The translations under genes were made by a program, and so were the position numbers. Source: Myoxocephalus aenaeus (Eukaryota; Chordata; Actinopteri; Perciformes; Cottidae). From it: 64,000 bases of DNA. The notes beneath the pieces were generated by a model, which was not told the DNA's origin, ran no database searches, and saw only the letters and a list, made by a program, of their open reading frames with translations. The stretch covers positions 124,001 through 188,000 of the forward strand of contig JBAMJR010000156.1 in the NCBI GenBank assembly GCA_038501785.1. Reading direction: 5' to 3'. Shown here piece after piece: positions 21,710 to 31,955 of this stretch (the stretch's first letter is position 1; the number at the start of each line of letters is the position of its first letter).

Positions 21710-22323
21710 CCTTTTGAAAACCGTGCGTGAAAATCCCCCCGCGCCTATTGTCGGACAAAAAAACTAAACATTTAAATTGCTACAACACCGCAACCCTTGT
21801 GAGCAGAGACATGGGGTGTAATAAAAAAACATTGTTATCGGCAGATTATCATCTCTCCGACGGTCCTTGAACGCATCACCTGTGACGAATGCTGACGTCA
21901 GAAAAAACGACTGAAACGAAGCTTCAAATTTTGATATTTCATCAACAGCATTTTTATTTTTCAATCGCCCCAAATAAACCCTTTGCTGTAAACGAATTCT
22001 GTAAAAAACATTAAATTCTGAGCTCCTCGGTGTAACTAAGAAGCCATGATAGATTCATCTGTGTCCAACAGTCATGTGACAACAATTGAGTGAAACTTGG
22101 ACTGAACTGCTGCTGAACACAGAGGAGAGGAGAGGCTGTACAAATGTGAATAGCTCAATACTTGTCACGGAAAACCTCCAATTTTGTTTGACACAATGTT
22201 GGATATATAGATTTCATTGTTTGCCAATTTGTGTAAAAGAAATTATCAAAGAAATTCAACTTTCAGTGAAAATCAAGGCCACAAAAAGAAAGTGCTCCCC
22301 AAAACTTCCCGGGGTTCAGAGGG
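21710..22323. mobile_element. piggyBac-like MITE (unit A only)
   Basis: Flanked by TTAA at 21706-21709 and 22324-22327, with imperfect inverted termini CCTTTTGAAAACCG / CGGGGTTCAGAGGG. No transposase; small frames inside are not convincing. Confidence 0.6.
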
Positions 22324-22325
22324 TT

Positions 22326-22809
22326 AAAAAGCCCCAAAATACAAAAGACAGTTAAAGCACGACACGTGAATGTACAGGTGAAGCCTCAAAAACAACCACA
22401 GAGACAATGAGGGGACTCATCAAAAAACACTATGGAGACAGGAGTGATGCCACAGCTCACCATAACCTGAGACAAGAAATATTATACCCCAAAAAGTATT
22501 TTTACTGCCCTCGGAGTACTGTTCTTATCTGCCATACAACTCAAATACACCAGATTACATGTAATAAAATATACAAAATAACTTTGTTTTGTTATTTTTA
22601 AGTTAATAAAAAGTCAATAAAAAGTGAATGAATGCAGCTCAGCCAGCCAGCCTTGCCTCAGACACGGGCCGACTGCCCCACCTTGTGGAGAAGGAGGAGA
22701 ACTACAGGTCAACCACATGAATACGTGCACACAGCTCCCTGCTGTAAGGACACACGTGGAAGTATTAGAAGCTGCAGCAATAAAAGCAGCAATAAAAGTA
22801 CTACACCAC
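22326..22809 (-). repeat. Dispersed repeat block, inverted copy (unit A only)
   Basis: Reverse complement of 9842-10355, more diverged than copies between units. It is bounded by a piggyBac-like MITE on the left and a hAT element on the right. Confidence 0.75.
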
Positions 22810-23817
22810 CAGTGTTCCCTCTAAGCTGCGCGCGTGCGCGGCCGCGCAGGCCAGTCGAAGTGGCCGCGCAATAGATTTTTCAGACCGCGCACATTTTTCA
22901 GACCGCGCAAACGATTTTTTTTCAGGGGTTAAAAATCTTTTTTGCGCCAGTGTTTCTGAGATAGGAGTGAGCCATCTCCGCAATAGAAGATCTTTGACGC
23001 GTCGAGTCTTCTTGGCCAATCAGCGTCCCGTTTCTCGACATGCGGGCTCTGTACCTATGCTAGCGCTCTGCCTCCGTTAGCACCCCCCACCCCCGCTGTC
23101 CTCCTCCGGGCGCCAGGAGTGAAGCTCGCCTAGAGCGCCACATGAGCTAGGGCCGGCGCTGTTTAGGCTACTCTTGGCGGGCCCTGCTCCAGCAGTTATA
23201 GGCTACCATGGCGAAAAGAAAGGCAGAGCAGGTGCCACATAGCCAGATAGGCCTATCTCCCTCAATGACATTCAAATGACATGTTTTGTAGCCTAGTTTG
23301 TTGCAAACCACTCCAGTTATTAAATTGTTTATATAGGCTACCTTTAGGAAAAATGACACCATGTCAATTTAATAGGCCTATAATTATTGTTAAGCACTGC
23401 ATTAGCATTTTTCTTTCAATGAAGTTCCACTTAAATGTTGTACCTGCTGAGAAATGACTAAACACCTTTGATACTTTTATTTTGTATATATATCATTATC
23501 AGTCATAACCAGTGAACCAGTCATAACCTCCCCTTATTGAAGATTGAAGTTCAACAAAGATCCTTTAAGTTCAACTAAACTGACTGGTAAAACACCATCA
23601 TTAAAATGTTCCCAAAGTCCAGCCATTATAAAGGATATTGAATAAATACCAACCTTGTATACATATTGATGCATTTGCTGTCATCTCTTTGAATCCCCTA
23701 TGGCTAACGCAGGCTTGTGGTCATTTTCGGCAGGTCGCGAATTGCTCACAGTGCTGAAATGTGCGCTCAGAAAAAAGAAAAATTGCTCAGTGCTGAAAAA
23801 AATTAGAGGGAACATTG
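22810..23817. mobile_element. 1,008-bp non-autonomous hAT element (unit A only)
   Basis: CAGTGTTCCCTCTAA to TTAGAGGGAACATTG with perfect 8-bp duplications TACACCAC (22802-22809, 23818-23825). Unoccupied versions of the site exist at about 31580 and 55503. The left interior is CG-rich with repeated CAGACCGCGCA; no transposase frame. Confidence 0.85.
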
Positions 23818-24682
23818 TACACCACTATTACTTATTCTACTGCTACTAGTATCCCTCACGATTGTGGCATGTAAGTAAGTACATTTATTCAAGTACAGTT
23901 CTTAAATCATGAGGTACTTGTACTAGCAGCAGCAGTAGTGGGAGCAGCAGTATCAGCATGGTGGAATGTTACAAAGTACATTTACATTTGAGGTACTTGT
24001 ACTTTACTTGAGCCTTTTCTTGTCATGCCACGTTGTACTTGTACATCTTAGAGGGAAATCTACCTAAATACAGCTTTAGTTACAGATTGTATTACATATA
24101 AAACCTTAAATGTGATGTTTTATGAAACCACCAAGTAAACAAGTACAGCTGAGAGGATTAGTAGATTAATCAGTTAGTTGATTATTGTCAGACGATTAAA
24201 AGCATCACTTCATGGTTCCAGCTTCGCAAATGTGAAGATTTGCTGCTTTTCTTTGGGTAATCGTGACACCATTTCTCACAAATTTCACTATTTTCACAAA
24301 CCAAACATTCAATCAATTAATACTTAATGCTGTTTATCCATAATGAAAGTTCAAAATGAGCTCCACCTTAACCAACTACAACAGTGAACATCCTGCACTG
24401 TAACAAGAACACTGTGATATGTAACTGGCTGGTAAATTGCTGTCGTACATTTCACAGTATGCTTACTGTAAAATTAATCACAGTACCTGTTTGTAGTCAT
24501 TTTACAGTAATAATCCCAGTACCGTCATTGTTATTACAGTAGTTATCAAAATACTGTACTTAAATCCTCATTTGACGTTCAACAAAAGTCATTTATTTTA
24601 ATATTTCAACATTTTAAATACAAATTGTACATTTAACTGAAAAAATAGAATGTCCATGACTGACTTTGTTGTTACTGTATTG

Positions 24683-25592
24683 AACTGGAATCCTCTCCCT
24701 GAACTGGAGTCTTCTTCATGAACTGAGTCTTCTTCATCAACTGGAGTCTTCTTCATGAACTGGAGTCTCTTCCTGAACTGGAGTCTTCTTCCTGAACTGG
24801 AGTCTTCTTCCTGAACTGGAGTCTTCTTCATGAACTGGAGTCTTCTTCAGGAACTGGAGTCTTCTTCCTGAGCTGGAGTCTTCTTCATGAACTGGAGTCT
24901 TCTTCAGGAACTGGAGTCTTCTTCCTGAGCTGGAGTCTTCTTCATGAACTGGAGTCTTCTTCATGAACTGGAGTCTTCTTCATGAACTGGAGTCTCTTCA
25001 TGAACTAGAGTCTCTTCATGAACTGGAGTATTCTTCATGAACTGGAGTCTTCTTCCTGAGCTGGAGTCTTCTTCATGAACTGGAGTCTTCTTCATGAACT
25101 GGAGTCTCTTCATGAACTGGAGTATTCTTCCTGAGCTGGAGTCTTCTTCATGAACTGGAGTCTTCTTCCTGAACTGGAGTCTTCTTCAGGAACTGGAGTC
25201 TTCTTCCTGAGCTGGAGTCTTCTTCATGAACTGGAGTCTTCTTCATGAACTGGAGTCTTCTTCCTGAGCTGGAGTCTTCTTCATGAACTGGAGTCTTCTT
25301 CCTGAACTGGAGTCTTCTTCATGAACTGGAGTCTTCTTCATGAACTGGAGTCTTCTTCATGAACTGGAGTCTTCTTCCTGAGCTGGAGTCTTCTTCATGA
25401 ACTGGAGTCTCTTCCTGAACTGGAGTCTTCTTCATGAACTGGAGTCTCTTCCTGAACTGGAGTCTTCTTCATGAACTGGAGTCTCTTCCTGAACTGGAGT
25501 CTCTTCCTGAACTGGAGTCTTCTTCATGAACTGGAGTCTCTTCATGAACTGAGTCTTCTTCATGAACTGAGTCTTCTTCCTGAGCAGGAGTC
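24683..25592. repeat. GAACTGGAGTCTTCTTCAT 19-bp minisatellite
   Basis: Nearly fifty units of GAACTGGAGTCTTCTTCNT with shortened GAACTGGAGTCTCTTCNT variants. It is translatable on the minus strand only because 19-bp units cycle frames. A stub with GGAGTCTCTCC survives at 3885-3945. Confidence 0.95.
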
Positions 25593-25689
25593 CTCCTCCC
25601 TGCAGTGGAAGGACAGAGAGACATTGGTTACCGATTCCCATTAGAAATACCACAATATGTTTCTACTATGACGATGTCAGCCTATGTGG

Positions 25690-26180
25690 TGTTTTATCTG
25701 CCTGTGAGTTGCCCGTTAGTCGCCTGTGAGTTTTTCCCTGTTTGACATCATGTTCATTTGTACCTTCCTGCCAGTGCCGAGCCTCGGTTTCACCTGCAAG
25801 AAGAGCGCCTCCCGCTCATTCCACGGAGTTCTGCGGTGAGGCTTGAAGACCTTGTTGCTTGCCAGTCTGTCTGTCGTTAACAGCCACTTTCCGGCTTGGA
25901 CCGGAGAGGAGTTCGCGGACACTTAACGGCCACCTCTCGGCCCGGAGTGTAGCGCGGGCGCGCGCTTCCGTTTAGTCAGTTTGCTGCAGTTCCGTCAGCC
26001 GCCTCTAGGAGCGCGGGGACGCGCCTCCAGTTGACGTTCCACCTGCTTGCTGTCCGTTACTGTCTGCACCCGGACCTAGTTTGTTTTTCCTGGTCTCCTC
26101 CATGCAATAAACCTGGTCTAAGAAAGAACTCTGCTGTCCTGTCGCTGCATTTGGGTCCGTAAATGCCCCACCCCATGACA
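25690..26180 (+). mobile_element. Solo LTR, Ty3/gypsy type (unit A only, left border approximate)
   Basis: Ends GCATTTGGGTCCGTAAATGC...CCCATGACA, with GCAATAAACCTGG near 26104 as polyadenylation signal, the layout of fish gypsy LTRs. The left end could not be fixed. Confidence 0.55.
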
Positions 26181-26944
26181 AGTGTAAATATGATTTGAGA
26201 TGTTTAAGTTTATTGTACTAAAAGTTCAGTTATGGAACAACGCTAACATGAATGTAAGAACGGTCAACTCATCTTTGGCTTTCAAAAGGATTGTCTATAA
26301 AACTATTTGTGAGGGTTACAAGTGTGAATGAAGCATTTTTTGCTTCTACCGATACATTTTCAGTCTTTCTGTTTTGTATATTAAATAGAGTATTGTAATT
26401 GACTAAATAAAACACAAACAAATCTTAATTTTACAGTATGTAATTATTTTACTGTTAATTTACAGTAAAATGAGGATTTAAACAGTCTAGGATTTGCTGT
26501 ATACTGTACAGCAAATAACTACTGTAATAACAATGACAGTACTGGGATTATTACTGTAAAAATGACTACAAACAGGTACTGTGATTCATTTTACAGTAAG
26601 CATACTGTGAAATTTACGACAGCAATTTACTGGCTAATTGCTGCCAGCTAGTTACTGTACAGTCTACAGTTATCTTGTTACAGTGCAAGTACAACATTTA
26701 CATTGTTGATTACATTGAAACCATAAATGCATTTTCCTCATCACAAACCAGTAAAACCAAACTTATAAATAAAACTTCAACAAAGAATGCTCTAAAAAAC
26801 AACTTTTTCAGTGTGAAGAATAAGAAGCAAGAGCAACTTTAAGTGATCACATGATTGATCACATGTATGCTAAGAGCCAATCAGAGGCAAGCATTTGCCA
26901 TACCTCTGCTAAATTGTTTTTTCATTAAAAATAAAATCTTGATC

Positions 26945-27660
26945 TAATTCTGCAGAAACATAAGTGATTGACATGTCATGACTGGTATTGTGTGAAGTCC
27001 CTGATATCAGAAAATGAACACTCTAATATGAACCATGTCCAACAGACCAGCTTGAGAGTCCACGGTGAAATGTAGTAAATACATTTAGTAAAGTACTTCT
27101 GTACCAATTTGAGGTTCCTATACTTTATACATCTTGTACTACTCTACTTCATTTAACAGTAAAATAATCTACTTTTTAATCCACTACACTTATGTGATAC
27201 CTTTACATTGATTCAGTGTAATAAAATAAATATAATCAATACATGATGATGTAGACTTTATTGATCCCTTAATAATGTATAAATTATCTTCTCTATGATG
27301 TGTGCTGTTAGTTTTAGTATTTAAAGTATATTTTGATGTTAGTACTTTTGTACTTTAACTGAAGTAAATGTTCTTATGCAGGACGTGTACTAGTATTTCT
27401 ACACTGTGGTACTGCTACTTTGACTTGAGTCAAAGATCTGAGTACTTCTTCCACCACTGTGAGTCCAGAACATCACTTTTATCAGTTTGATGAATGATTT
27501 GTCAGCATGATAACAGTGATGGAACTAAGGTGATGAAACACATGAAAACACTCAAAGTGAACTTTCTATAGAGAATGAAGCAAACACACTTCACATGCAG
27601 AGTTGTCTTTATTGAAAAGCAGGAAATGTGCAGAATAAAGTGATACAGATCATTTATATT
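26945..27660 (-). repeat. Right direct repeat flanking the A-specific segment
   Basis: Partner of 17345-18150, lying immediately downstream of the MABP-like gene. From GAGTTGTCT at 27601 rightward it matches unit B, while its left part does not. Confidence 0.88.
27608..27613 (-). promoter_or_regulatory. Polyadenylation signal AATAAA of MABP-like gene A
   Basis: CAATAAAGACAACT on the minus strand, 300 nt beyond the stop and followed by GTG-rich sequence. The same module occurs at about 2109 (plus) and 18104 (minus), where no MABP-like exon is attached. Confidence 0.6.
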
Positions 27661-27912
27661 CAATCATTCATTAATATTGTTGGGAAAACCAAACCTATTG
27701 GAAATAGTTTGATTAATTTAATTAATCTTGTTTAACAGGATACATCATATACTATTGATACTTTCTGATATTAGCAGTAGTATTACTGTAATATAACTAT
27801 CACATTGTTTTATAGTAAAAATTAAAAAGACCATCACCAAAATGATTTAACAATATTGTTGGAGTAGAGACTCCTCAGCTCTGCCACCATGAAGAAGGCT
27901 TTTCTCAGCTTT

Positions 27913-28788
27913 TCACTGATTAACACACAGGTACTCAATCTGGCCTCGATTGCCCTCGTTGAGATTTCTTTTTATGACAGTGACACCAGCCGTCTCATAC
28001 GCTTGAATCTGAGTTTGGTTGACAAGCGTGCTGATGGCTTTAATGGGTTCGTTGGATCTCTCTTTCTTGTACCACAGGTACACAGGGGACCCACCGGTCC
28101 CCTCGTTCAGGTTAACTTGCACTTGTGTGTATTTCTGCTGCTGCAGGGTTTTCATCTGGATATCATTGATGGAGACCTGCAGAAGATGAAGAGGAGGATT
28201 GTCGATGGTCTGACGGTACCAGATGAAGACAGGGGCTCCTCCTACACTTTTATTGGTATCTTCATCCACACGGATGAAACCTTCTTTCATCAAACTTTCG
28301 TCTCTGCCGTAGGAAGCAGTGGCAGCGACGTCGCAGATGTAGGTTTGTGTCTCTCTCTTCACCCAGGCGTAGATCCACTTCCCTCCAGCCCCGCGGTTCA
28401 GATCACAGGCCAGTCTCTCCCAGTCTTGGGTGAACTTCTGGGCTTCAGCTTCTGCATCAGTGGTGACATCGATCTGCTGTATGGGGGTATCATTCGGTGT
28501 GTTCCCTTTGAAGAACCAAAAGTAGATGGGATCACCTCTGTTTCCAGTATTGATATTTTTATTGATCTTTGTGTACCCTGCATTGGTCAATCCAACACTC
28601 ATTTCCTCGTTGAACGTAACTTGAAGCCTGGTGATTGGGTTTGGGCCAGATTTGTACCAAAGATAGGTGGTGTTTCCTCCTGCCCCATCATTCAGATTAA
28701 CAAGGACTTTCTGAAAGCCTTTTGATAGGAGCTCTGCCTCTTGATCTTTATTGATAGAGACATCAAGATCAGAGATGTTGGTGGTCAT
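27913..28788 (-). CDS. MABP-like six-repeat beta-prism protein, copy A
   Basis: Single coding exon for a 291-residue protein. Six repeats of about 50 residues are visible (roughly 5-51, 52-102, 103-149, 150-199, 200-248, 249-291). Each has an N-L-N-x-G-x-G-G type turn followed by an aromatic strand such as YLWYK (43-46, 140-144, 188-192, 237-241), with a weaker match in repeat 2 and YLCV at 286-289. This pattern resembles the MABP domain of MVB12 and DENND4 proteins, in which three such repeats form one beta-prism, so six would make two prisms. No signal peptide or membrane segment is seen, suggesting a soluble intracellular protein. I chose the ATG at 28786-28788 because it has a good Kozak context (CCACCATGA) 9 nt after a splice acceptor (TTTTCTGCAG). 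The frame stays open further upstream only from a GTG inside the intron. Function is not known. Confidence 0.85.
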   Translation of the reverse strand: MTTNISDLDVSINKDQEAELLSKGFQKVLVNLNDGAGGNTTYLWYKSGPNPITRLQVTFNEEMSVGLTNAGYTKINKNINTGNRGDPIYFWFFKGNTPNDTPIQQIDVTTDAEAEAQKFTQDWERLACDLNRGAGGKWIYAWVKRETQTYICDVAATASYGRDESLMKEGFIRVDEDTNKSVGGAPVFIWYRQTIDNPPLHLLQVSINDIQMKTLQQQKYTQVQVNLNEGTGGSPVYLWYKKERSNEPIKAISTLVNQTQIQAYETAGVTVIKRNLNEGNRGQIEYLCVNQ

Positions 28789-29057
28789 GGTGGGTAACTG
28801 CAGAAAAGACACATCATGAATAAACAGTTAGCAGCATGTCTTTGTGTCTTCAGGTGAGCTCCAATATTATCACTACAAATTAAAATATCAGAACTCAAAT
28901 ATGGATCACCATAATGACATCTAAAATAAACTACTTTTTAAATGTGCATGTACACTACCACCATTTACTCTCCTCACAGTGAATATAATAGAGTAAGATC
29001 TGAAATAGCAAACTGTTTGTTCCACAACAAGACAACAATACATTCTTGAAGACTTAC

Positions 29058-29154
29058 GTGTCTGCTGACAGTCAATGAAAGAGCGGCAGGAAGAAGTCAG
29101 CTGGTCCTCTGGATTCTGTTGTACCGACTGCAGGGCAGCTGCCTTTATATAGAG
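29058..29154 (-). promoter_or_regulatory. TATA promoter and non-coding exon 1 of MABP-like gene A
   Basis: On the minus strand TATATAAAG (29143-29151) is followed about 90 nt later by a consensus donor, ACAC/GTAAGT (exon end at 29058). The matching acceptor lies at 28798-28800. This predicts a first exon of about 60 nt of 5' UTR starting near 29118 and a 260-nt intron. Transcription start is inferred from TATA spacing only. Confidence 0.65.
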
Positions 29155-29159
29155 AACAG

Positions 29160-30110
29160 AGACGCTGGAGCTCATTGTTTAAATATTAACCGTGAGTCAT
29201 ATTCCAAAGAAAATCATATATTATCAAACCAAACTGATATCTTGATGATCTTTAAGTATATATCATAAAACTCAGCCTCCCAATTCCTGCTAAAACAGCT
29301 CATGAGTGTTTTTCTGTCTATCAATCATTTCCAGCTCAATAAAGCAAAATGTTGCAGCTGGACAATTTGTATTAAACATGATATCTTAATATCTTAAATT
29401 CTCCGACGCTCTCTTCTAACATGATGTTTAAACTACATAGCTCTGACCTCGGCTGTCTCAAGCTTTCTCCAGCGTTGGGCCCTCTCTGTCCTGCTGGTAT
29501 CCTTCTGACGGGTCGGTCTCAATGAATCTATTCATTCTAGCACTTCAAGTCAAAGTCTGTGCTGCTGAAGAGAATATAGGTTCTCCCTCTTGTCCTGTGC
29601 TCTTCCATCAGCACGCTTTGTGTTCTTATGAAGTGTTGGTGCAGCTGTGTATAAAGTCACAGCTGCTTTTAGAAAGGTAACAACTGTTTCCTTGTTGGGC
29701 AGATTCAGCTTTATTCTTGTTGTTTGCATTCAGCTAACGTTTTCTTCATCATGGCCAATGATAGTTCCTTTAAACATGAGGCTTGAAAGACCTCCTGAAT
29801 TCTCTTTAAGAGCACTTTTAACTCATAAGGAGTTTCTTAAGGTAAAAGACTGGGTTAAGGATTTTCACTTTTACTTTTTAGACTTCATTCATGAACATTG
29901 TTGAAAACATCGGTTTTCACAGACGGCTAGTTCAACAGCAGAACCCATGTACTATTGATACTGTCTGTTATCACCAGTATTACTGTAATATAATTATATT
30001 CATATTGTTTTATAAAAAAAGAGAGAAAACATTAAGGGAGGCTGTGAGCAAAATGATTTAACAACATTGTTGGACTGTGCCTCTTCATATCAGTCTGATC
30101 TCCTTCAACC
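29160..30110. other. Upstream region of MABP-like gene A, no other gene
   Basis: About 1 kb of intergenic DNA before older repeat debris. An 85-codon frame at 29647-29904 (plus) has no recognisable domain. The copy in B is 53081-54031. Confidence 0.4.
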
Positions 30111-30119
30111 TTATGTTCC

Positions 30120-30520
30120 ATCCTGTCCCCTTCCTCTGGAAAGCTGACATCAAACCGTTGAGCTCTTTAAATCCAGACTTAAATCTCATCTTTTTGTTCT
30201 TTTTGTGTAGTTATTTGTTCTTTCTTTGATCACTTCAGGCCTCGTACCTGTTACCATCATCCTTCCAGCAGGTCAGTCATTGTGCAATCATTACCTAGAG
30301 GAGTCATTTTCCAATGAATTTTTCTTATCACCTGTTTACATCACCCTTTGAACAGGTCAGTCCTTGTTCTATCATTGCATGAAGGAGTGATGTTCCAACG
30401 AATTCTTCATAGCACCTATTTACATCGACCTTTGTTCAGGTCAGTCATTGTGCAATCGTTAGCTGTAGGCGTTATGTTCCAACGAATTTTTATTTTTCAA
30501 AATACTGTGTCAAAAGAGAT
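30120..30520 (-). repeat. Degenerate copy of the 3' module with 84-bp tandem repeat
   Basis: 30120-30300 matches the 18180-18290 and 18960-19060 flanks but lacks the MITE, giving its empty site (TTATTTGTTCTTTC). From 30269 an 84-bp unit beginning CAGGTCAGTC repeats three times (30269, 30353, 30437). The copy in B is 54041-54441. Confidence 0.75.
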
Positions 30521-30854
30521 GAAACAGACGTTGGTTACTTTTAATTCCATTCTCACACTCAACCTCAGATGTTCCGCCACAACGAGACTTAAAGCTGTCT
30601 TGGTCCAGGGCAACAAACAAAGTTTTCTTTTGTAGCTCTTTAGCTCTCAGGTAGCCTCTATTTGAGGACATGCACTCACAGCTTTTGACTACTGCAACGT
30701 TTCCCTGTTACCGACTTGGGTGTCCCGAGCACAGTGGCAGCAACAGACCAGGTTTGAGGGTTCTCAATGCTTTTTGTTTTAGCGTTCTTTTGCAGGTATT
30801 TGTACTCGCGCCCCTCTCTCCGGCTACTCCCGTATATATATTGGGGAGATGGAA

Positions 30855-31366
30855 TCACCAATATTCCAGCTTCCTTTCAAACGCGCACTGCACGGCACCT
30901 TTCTGGGTCAGGTCAGTCAAGGGTCTGGTCAGATCCGCAAAGTTCGGGATGAAGCACCTGTAATAACCCGCCAGCCCAAGAAACTTCCTCATCTGTTTTT
31001 TAGTCTTGGGCCGCGGGCAAGCTGCGATGGCAGCAGTCTTGTCCACCTGAGGGCGCACCTGCCCACCGCCCAAGTGGTACCCCAGATACCGTACCTCCCT
31101 CCATACAACTGCACACTTCCCCTGGTTGGCGGTGAGCCCAGCCTGCCTCAGGGACTCCAGCACCGCGCCCACCCGCTGCTCATGCTCCAAGTAGGCGGCA
31201 GCATATGCAGCGTGCGGACGCAGCACTCGGTCCATGAGGCGTTGGAAAGCGGACCAAACAACCCAAAGGGAAGCGTGGTGAGTTGGTACAGACCAAACGG
31301 AGTGGAGAAGGCCGTTTTCCCCCTGTACTCCAGTGACAGAGGAATCTGCCAGTAGTCCTTAGTCAT
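30855..31366 (-). pseudogene. Ty3/gypsy pol fragment (reverse transcriptase), unit A
   Basis: Reads TKDYWQIPLSLEYRGKTAFS and FGLYQLTTLPFGLFG, then after a frameshift near 31260 MDRVLRPHAAYAAAY, LRQAGLTANQGKCAVV, VRYLGYHLGGGQVRPQ and KFLGLAGYYRCFIPNFADL. The YxDD catalytic loop is deleted (AAAYLEHEQRV), so it is dead. No LTRs or gag accompany it. Confidence 0.82.
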
Positions 31367-31394
31367 AAGCGTAATAAATTATTTAAAAAAGTTA

Positions 31395-31585
31395 ATAAAT
31401 AAAAAGGGAATGAATGCAGCTCAGTCAGCCAGCCTTGCCTCAGACACGGGCCGACTGCCCCACCTTGTGGAGGAGGAGGAGAACTACAGGTCAACCACAT
31501 GAATACGTGCACACAGCTCCCTGCTGTAAGGACACACGTGGAAGTATTAGAAGCTGCAGCAATAAAAGCAGAAGTAGTACTACAC
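31395..31585 (-). repeat. Dispersed repeat block, partial inverted copy
   Basis: Partial reverse copy of 9842-10020. Its continuation CTACACTACTATTACTTATT is an unoccupied version of the site where the 1,008-bp hAT element sits at 22810. The unit B copy is at 55316-55506, reading CTACACCACTATTAC. Confidence 0.72.
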
Positions 31586-31709
31586 TACTATTACTTATTC
31601 TACTGCTGCTAGTATCCCTCACGATTGTGACACGTAAGCAAGTACCTTACATGTACTCAAGTACAGTTCTTAAGTCCAGTTTTGAGGAACTTGTACTAGC
31701 AGCAGCAGT

Positions 31710-31955
31710 ATGTATATAGTAGCCTAGTATTGTAGCAGTAGTAGGATAGTAGTAGTAGTAGTAGCAGCCTAGTATTGTAGCAGTAGTAGGATAGTAGTAG
31801 TAGCAGCCTAGTATTGTAGCAGGAGTAAGATAGTAGTAGTAGCAGCCTAGTATTGTAGCAGTAGTAGGATAGTAGCAGTAGCAGCCTAGGATTGTAGCAG
31901 TAGTAGGATAGTAGTAGTAGCACTAGTAGCCTAGTATTATAAGTGTAGTATCTTG
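31710..31955. repeat. 39-bp minisatellite, unit A
   Basis: Tandem units of CCTAGTATTGTAGCAGTAGT plus AGGATAGTAGTAGTAGCAG, about six copies. Being 13 codons long, it yields repetitive minus-strand translation without being a gene. Confidence 0.92.

Larger units (their letters stand above)
24396..26685. mobile_element. 2.29-kb element with ~190-bp TIRs (unit A only)
   Basis: Termini CACTGTAACAAGA / TCTTGTTACAGTG, with inverted similarity continuing about 190 bp (TTGCTGTCGTA, CACAGTATGCTTACTGTAAA, CCCAGTAC...TCATTGTTATTACAG). The interior consists of the 19-bp minisatellite and a solo LTR and has no transposase, so it is a fold-back type non-autonomous element. Confidence 0.7.
23957..27459. mobile_element. 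Inverted hAT-type repeat with nested elements (unit A only)
   Basis: Mirror counterpart of 2263-4514, from CATGGTGGAAT to AGTACTTCTTCCACCACTG. It holds the complete long-TIR element that survives only as a stub in the plus copies. Confidence 0.6.

Noticed and set aside
24683..25592. CRISPR-like regular repeat spacing
   Set aside because: Units are directly adjacent with no unique spacers, and the DNA is eukaryotic. It is a minisatellite.
24598..25653. Minus-strand frames rich in KKTPVHEEDSSSGRR
   Set aside because: They are translations of the 19-bp minisatellite, which repeats every 57 bp in frame. No start context or flanking coding sequence.
27889..28725. 278-residue plus-strand frame opposite the MABP-like gene (repeated at 51810-52646)
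   Set aside because: It lies almost exactly antisense to the repeat-bearing gene. Its translation has no domain logic, and the minus strand has the promoter, splice sites and polyadenylation signal.
27913..28788. Natterin or other DM9/aerolysin-type fish protein
   Set aside because: The repeats lack the DM9 pattern and there is no pore-forming region; the NLNxGxGG...YLWYK pattern fits MABP better.
29647..29904. 85-residue plus-strand frame upstream of the MABP-like gene
   Set aside because: No recognisable domain, splice or promoter evidence; kept only as a note in the intergenic entry.
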